Shown one piece after another: positions 61,822-64,000 of a DNA stretch of 64,000 nt. Within the stretch, counting starts at the first letter, position 1. Each line of letters begins with the position of its first letter. Position numbers and translations under genes: made by a program. Origin of the DNA: Dokdonella_A sp014338185 (GTDB lineage: Bacteria; Pseudomonadota; Gammaproteobacteria; Xanthomonadales; Rhodanobacteraceae); contig SZOS01000001.1 of NCBI GenBank assembly GCA_030263295.1, positions 62,001 through 126,000 on the forward strand, given 5' to 3'. The notes below the pieces were generated by a model. It was given only the letters and a program-made list of their open reading frames with translations. It did no database searches and had not been told where the DNA came from.

Positions 61822-63309
61822 TCAGGCGCAGCGGTCGAGCAGGTACTGCACCAGCAGCGGCACCGGGCGGCCGGTGGCGCTGCCCTTGCGGCCATCGATC
61901 CAGGCGGTGCCGGCGATGTCGAGGTGGGCCCAGCGCCGGCCGTTGGTGAAACGCGACAGGAAGCAGCCCGCGGTGATCGCGCCCGCATACTTGCCGCCGA
62001 TGTTGGCGAGGTCGGCAAAACCCGAGTCGAGCTGGCCCTGGTAGTCGTCCCACAGCGGCAGGCGCCAGGCGCGGTCGTGGGTGGCCTGGCCCGCATCCAG
62101 CAGCTGCGCGGCCAGGTCCTCGTCGCGCGTCATCAGGCCCGAGGCATGCTTGCCCAGCGCCACCACGCAGGCACCGGTGAGCGTGGCCACGTCGATGATC
62201 ACCTGCGGATCGAACTTCTGCACGTAGGTCAGCGCATCGCACAGGATCAGGCGGCCTTCGGCGTCGGTGTTGAGCACCTCGATGGTGAGCCCGGACATGC
62301 TGGTGAGGATGTCGCTGGGGCGGTAGGAATTGCCGCCGGGCATGTTCTCCACCGCGGGCACCACGCAGACGAGGTTGAGCGGCAGCTTGAGCTCGACCGC
62401 GGCGAGGAACGCGCCGAGCACACCGGCGGCGCCGCACATGTCGAACTTCATCTCCTCCATGCCCGCGCCGGGCTTGAGCGAGATGCCGCCGCTGTCGAAG
62501 GTGATGCCCTTGCCCACCAGCGCATGCGGTCGCGCCTCGCCGCCGCCGCGCCACTGCAGCACGATGAGTTTGGGGGCGTTGGCCGAGCCCTGCGCCACGC
62601 CCAGCAGCGCACCCATGCCGAGCTTGGTCATATCCTCGCGCTCGAGCACCTCGACGCTCACGCCCGCATGGCGCGCGGCCAGCTCGCGTGCCTGGGCGGC
62701 GACGTGGGCCGGGTTGCAGATGTTGGGCGGCAGGTTGCCCAGTTCGCGGGCGAAGCGCACGCCGCTCGCGATCGCGCTCGCCTGCGCCAGGGCCGTGCGC
62801 GTGGCCGGGCCGTCGGCGCCGGCCAGGCCCAGCGTGGCCAGCTGCGGCGGCTCGGCCTCGCCCTTGGGCTTGAACGTGGCGGTGTAGCGGTAGGCCTGCG
62901 CATCGGTCGCGAGCGCGATCGTGCGCAGTTTCCACGCCAGTTCCCGGCCTTCGACCTCGACTTCGGCCAGGGTGCTGTGGGCGCTGGTGATCGGCATCGC
63001 CCTGAGCGCGCGCGCGGCGTCGGCGGCGGCGCGGTGGAAGGCCGCCACGTCGCACTTGGCGGGGTCGCCGAGCCCGACCAGCAGCACGCGCTCGGCCTTG
63101 ATCCCGGGCAGGCCGAACAGCACCGTGGTGGCGCCGGCCTTGCCGGTGGCATCACCGCTGGCCACTACGCGCGCGATTGCGCCGCCGCTGGCTTCGTCGA
63201 TGCGCCGGGCCGAGGGTGTGAGCGCGCCGCCCTGGTGCAGGCCCACCACCACGCAGGGGCTGGCGATGCTGTCGGGCGAGTCGGTGCTGAGCGTGAAGTG
63301 CAGGGTCAT
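61822..63309 (-). CDS. pepA: Leucyl aminopeptidase (M17)
   Basis: 495 residues. The dinuclear metal site is seen in GKGITFDSGGISLKPG and NTDAEGRLIL. The start at 63309 gives MTLHFTLSTDSPDS. It removes N-terminal residues from peptides and can double as a DNA-binding regulator in related bacteria. Divergent from lptF, the usual arrangement. Confidence 0.97.
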   Translation of the reverse strand: MTLHFTLSTDSPDSIASPCVVVGLHQGGALTPSARRIDEASGGAIARVVASGDATGKAGATTVLFGLPGIKAERVLLVGLGDPAKCDVAAFHRAAADAARALRAMPITSAHSTLAEVEVEGRELAWKLRTIALATDAQAYRYTATFKPKGEAEPPQLATLGLAGADGPATRTALAQASAIASGVRFARELGNLPPNICNPAHVAAQARELAARHAGVSVEVLEREDMTKLGMGALLGVAQGSANAPKLIVLQWRGGGEARPHALVGKGITFDSGGISLKPGAGMEEMKFDMCGAAGVLGAFLAAVELKLPLNLVCVVPAVENMPGGNSYRPSDILTSMSGLTIEVLNTDAEGRLILCDALTYVQKFDPQVIIDVATLTGACVVALGKHASGLMTRDEDLAAQLLDAGQATHDRAWRLPLWDDYQGQLDSGFADLANIGGKYAGAITAGCFLSRFTNGRRWAHLDIAGTAWIDGRKGSATGRPVPLLVQYLLDRCA

Positions 63310-63467
63310 CGGAGGTTCCGGCAGGGTTTGAGGGTGCATGGCGCCGACGCGGTTACACTGTCCCATCGATCCGGTGCCCGCGGCCGCCACGCGGCCGCGA
63401 CGCACGCCACGGATCGCGCGGCAACGGCCATTGCACGCCGGCTCGCCCGCTGCTCCCGAGTGTGCGC
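63310..63467. promoter_or_regulatory. Divergent pepA/lptF intergenic region
   Basis: 158 bases separating opposite starts, so it must carry both promoters. No clear -35/-10 pair or inverted repeat could be picked out by eye. Confidence 0.4.
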
Positions 63468-64000
63468 ATGAAGCCCAATAGTCTAAGGCAAAGCCCGTTG
63501 CACCTGCGTATCGTCGATCGCTACCTGTGGCGTGAAGTCGTGGCCGGCTGTGGCGCGGCGGCGGCGGTGCTGCTGCTGGTGATGGTCGGCGGACTGGCCA
63601 CCGAGATGCTCAACAACGTCGCGCGCGGGCGCATCCCGGCCGAGCTGCTGCTCACACTGATCGGGCTGCATGCGGTGGGCACCTTGCCGTTGCTGGTGCC
63701 GCTGGCGGTGCTGCTGGGCGTGCTGCTCGGCTACGGGCGGCTGTGGCGCGACAGCGAGATGGCGGTGCTGCAGGCCTCGGGACTGGATGCGCGCGGCCTG
63801 CTGCGGCCGCTGCTGTGGTGTGTGCTGCCGGCGGCGCTGCTGCTCGCGGTGGTGGCGCTGTGGCTGGCGCCGGCGGCCGACCGCAAGGCCCAGGACCTGG
63901 TCACGCGCGCGAGCCGCTCGCTGATCGTGGCCGGGCTGGAGCCGGGGCGCTTCGTCGAGTTGCCGGGACGCGAGGGCGTGATCCACGTCGGGGAGATGTC
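63468..64000 (+). CDS. lptF: LPS export ABC permease LptF (partial, runs off the end)
   Basis: 178 residues visible. The ATG at 63468 gives MKPNSLRQSPLHLRIVDRYLW; a TTG at 63498 would be closer to the usual start. Membrane helices at about 24-45 and 60-90, and LQASGLDARGLLRPLLW then LVTRASRSLIVAGLEPGRFVEL match the LptF N-terminal half. It works with LptG and LptB to lift LPS from the inner membrane. lptG should follow outside the window. Confidence 0.92.
   Translation, partial: MKPNSLRQSPLHLRIVDRYLWREVVAGCGAAAAVLLLVMVGGLATEMLNNVARGRIPAELLLTLIGLHAVGTLPLLVPLAVLLGVLLGYGRLWRDSEMAVLQASGLDARGLLRPLLWCVLPAALLLAVVALWLAPAADRKAQDLVTRASRSLIVAGLEPGRFVELPGREGVIHVGEM

Overview
The window is GC-rich chromosomal DNA from a gammaproteobacterium, most likely order Lysobacterales (Xanthomonadales) and plausibly near Rhodanobacteraceae such as Dokdonella. 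This placement is inferred from the pepA/lptF divergent pair with holC and valS nearby, a type IV pilus PilU gene, a large TonB-dependent receptor, the H-NS-like protein, and secreted proteins carrying a short IF-x-x-(G/A)-F-(E/D) motif. Nearly every base is coding. Many long antisense open frames are GC-composition shadows. No rRNA, tRNA, CRISPR array, insertion sequence or prophage was seen.

Layout. 1-6 kb: envelope genes (glycosyltransferase, MtgA) and a secreted subtilisin. 6.2-10.6 kb: a predicted beta-barrel protein and a TonB-dependent receptor ending in a textbook terminator. 10.7-18 kb: a two-Gate membrane protein, an MFS exporter, FolE, an HTH regulator divergent from a two-lobed aspartyl protease with PDZ, and RlmI. 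18.1-23.7 kb: a yybP-ykoY-type (Mn2+) riboswitch before a TerC/Alx gene, then rhomboid protease, phenylalanine hydroxylase and a DUF885 protein. 23.8-29.6 kb: an unusual secreted lipase-like protein, fructose-bisphosphatase, PAP2, an Fe(II)/2OG oxygenase and a UPF0114 protein. 29.6-32.7 kb: PilU, a DUF4398 lipoprotein with a coiled-coil partner, a 560-base structured intergenic region, and a YdcH-like protein.

32.8-42.8 kb: the transsulfuration genes (cystathionine beta-synthase and MetB) are interleaved with glycan genes. These are an FkbM methyltransferase, a formyltransferase-like protein, an ArnC/GtrB-like glycosyltransferase, a WecE-type sugar aminotransferase, a SAM methyltransferase, an ArnE/F-like small membrane protein and a large GT-C-like membrane protein with a decayed copy of its C-terminal domain beside it. 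As a set they resemble an Arn-type lipid-linked amino-sugar pathway whose product differs from Ara4N.

43-48 kb: acetoacetyl-CoA synthetase, an H-NS-family protein, ProS and a DUF4124 protein. 48.1-55.2 kb: one tightly overlapping operon running PssA, GAF-PP2C-HATPase protein, STAS protein, MlaE-, MlaF- and MlaD-like subunits, lipoprotein, HolD-like protein and RimI. It looks like a lipid-transport machine with its own partner-switching regulators, joined to phospholipid synthesis. I consider it the most interesting system here. 55-64 kb: a secreted beta-helix protein, ValS, Upp, a NYN-LOTUS protein, HolC, a small membrane protein, PepA, and the start of LptF running off the window end.
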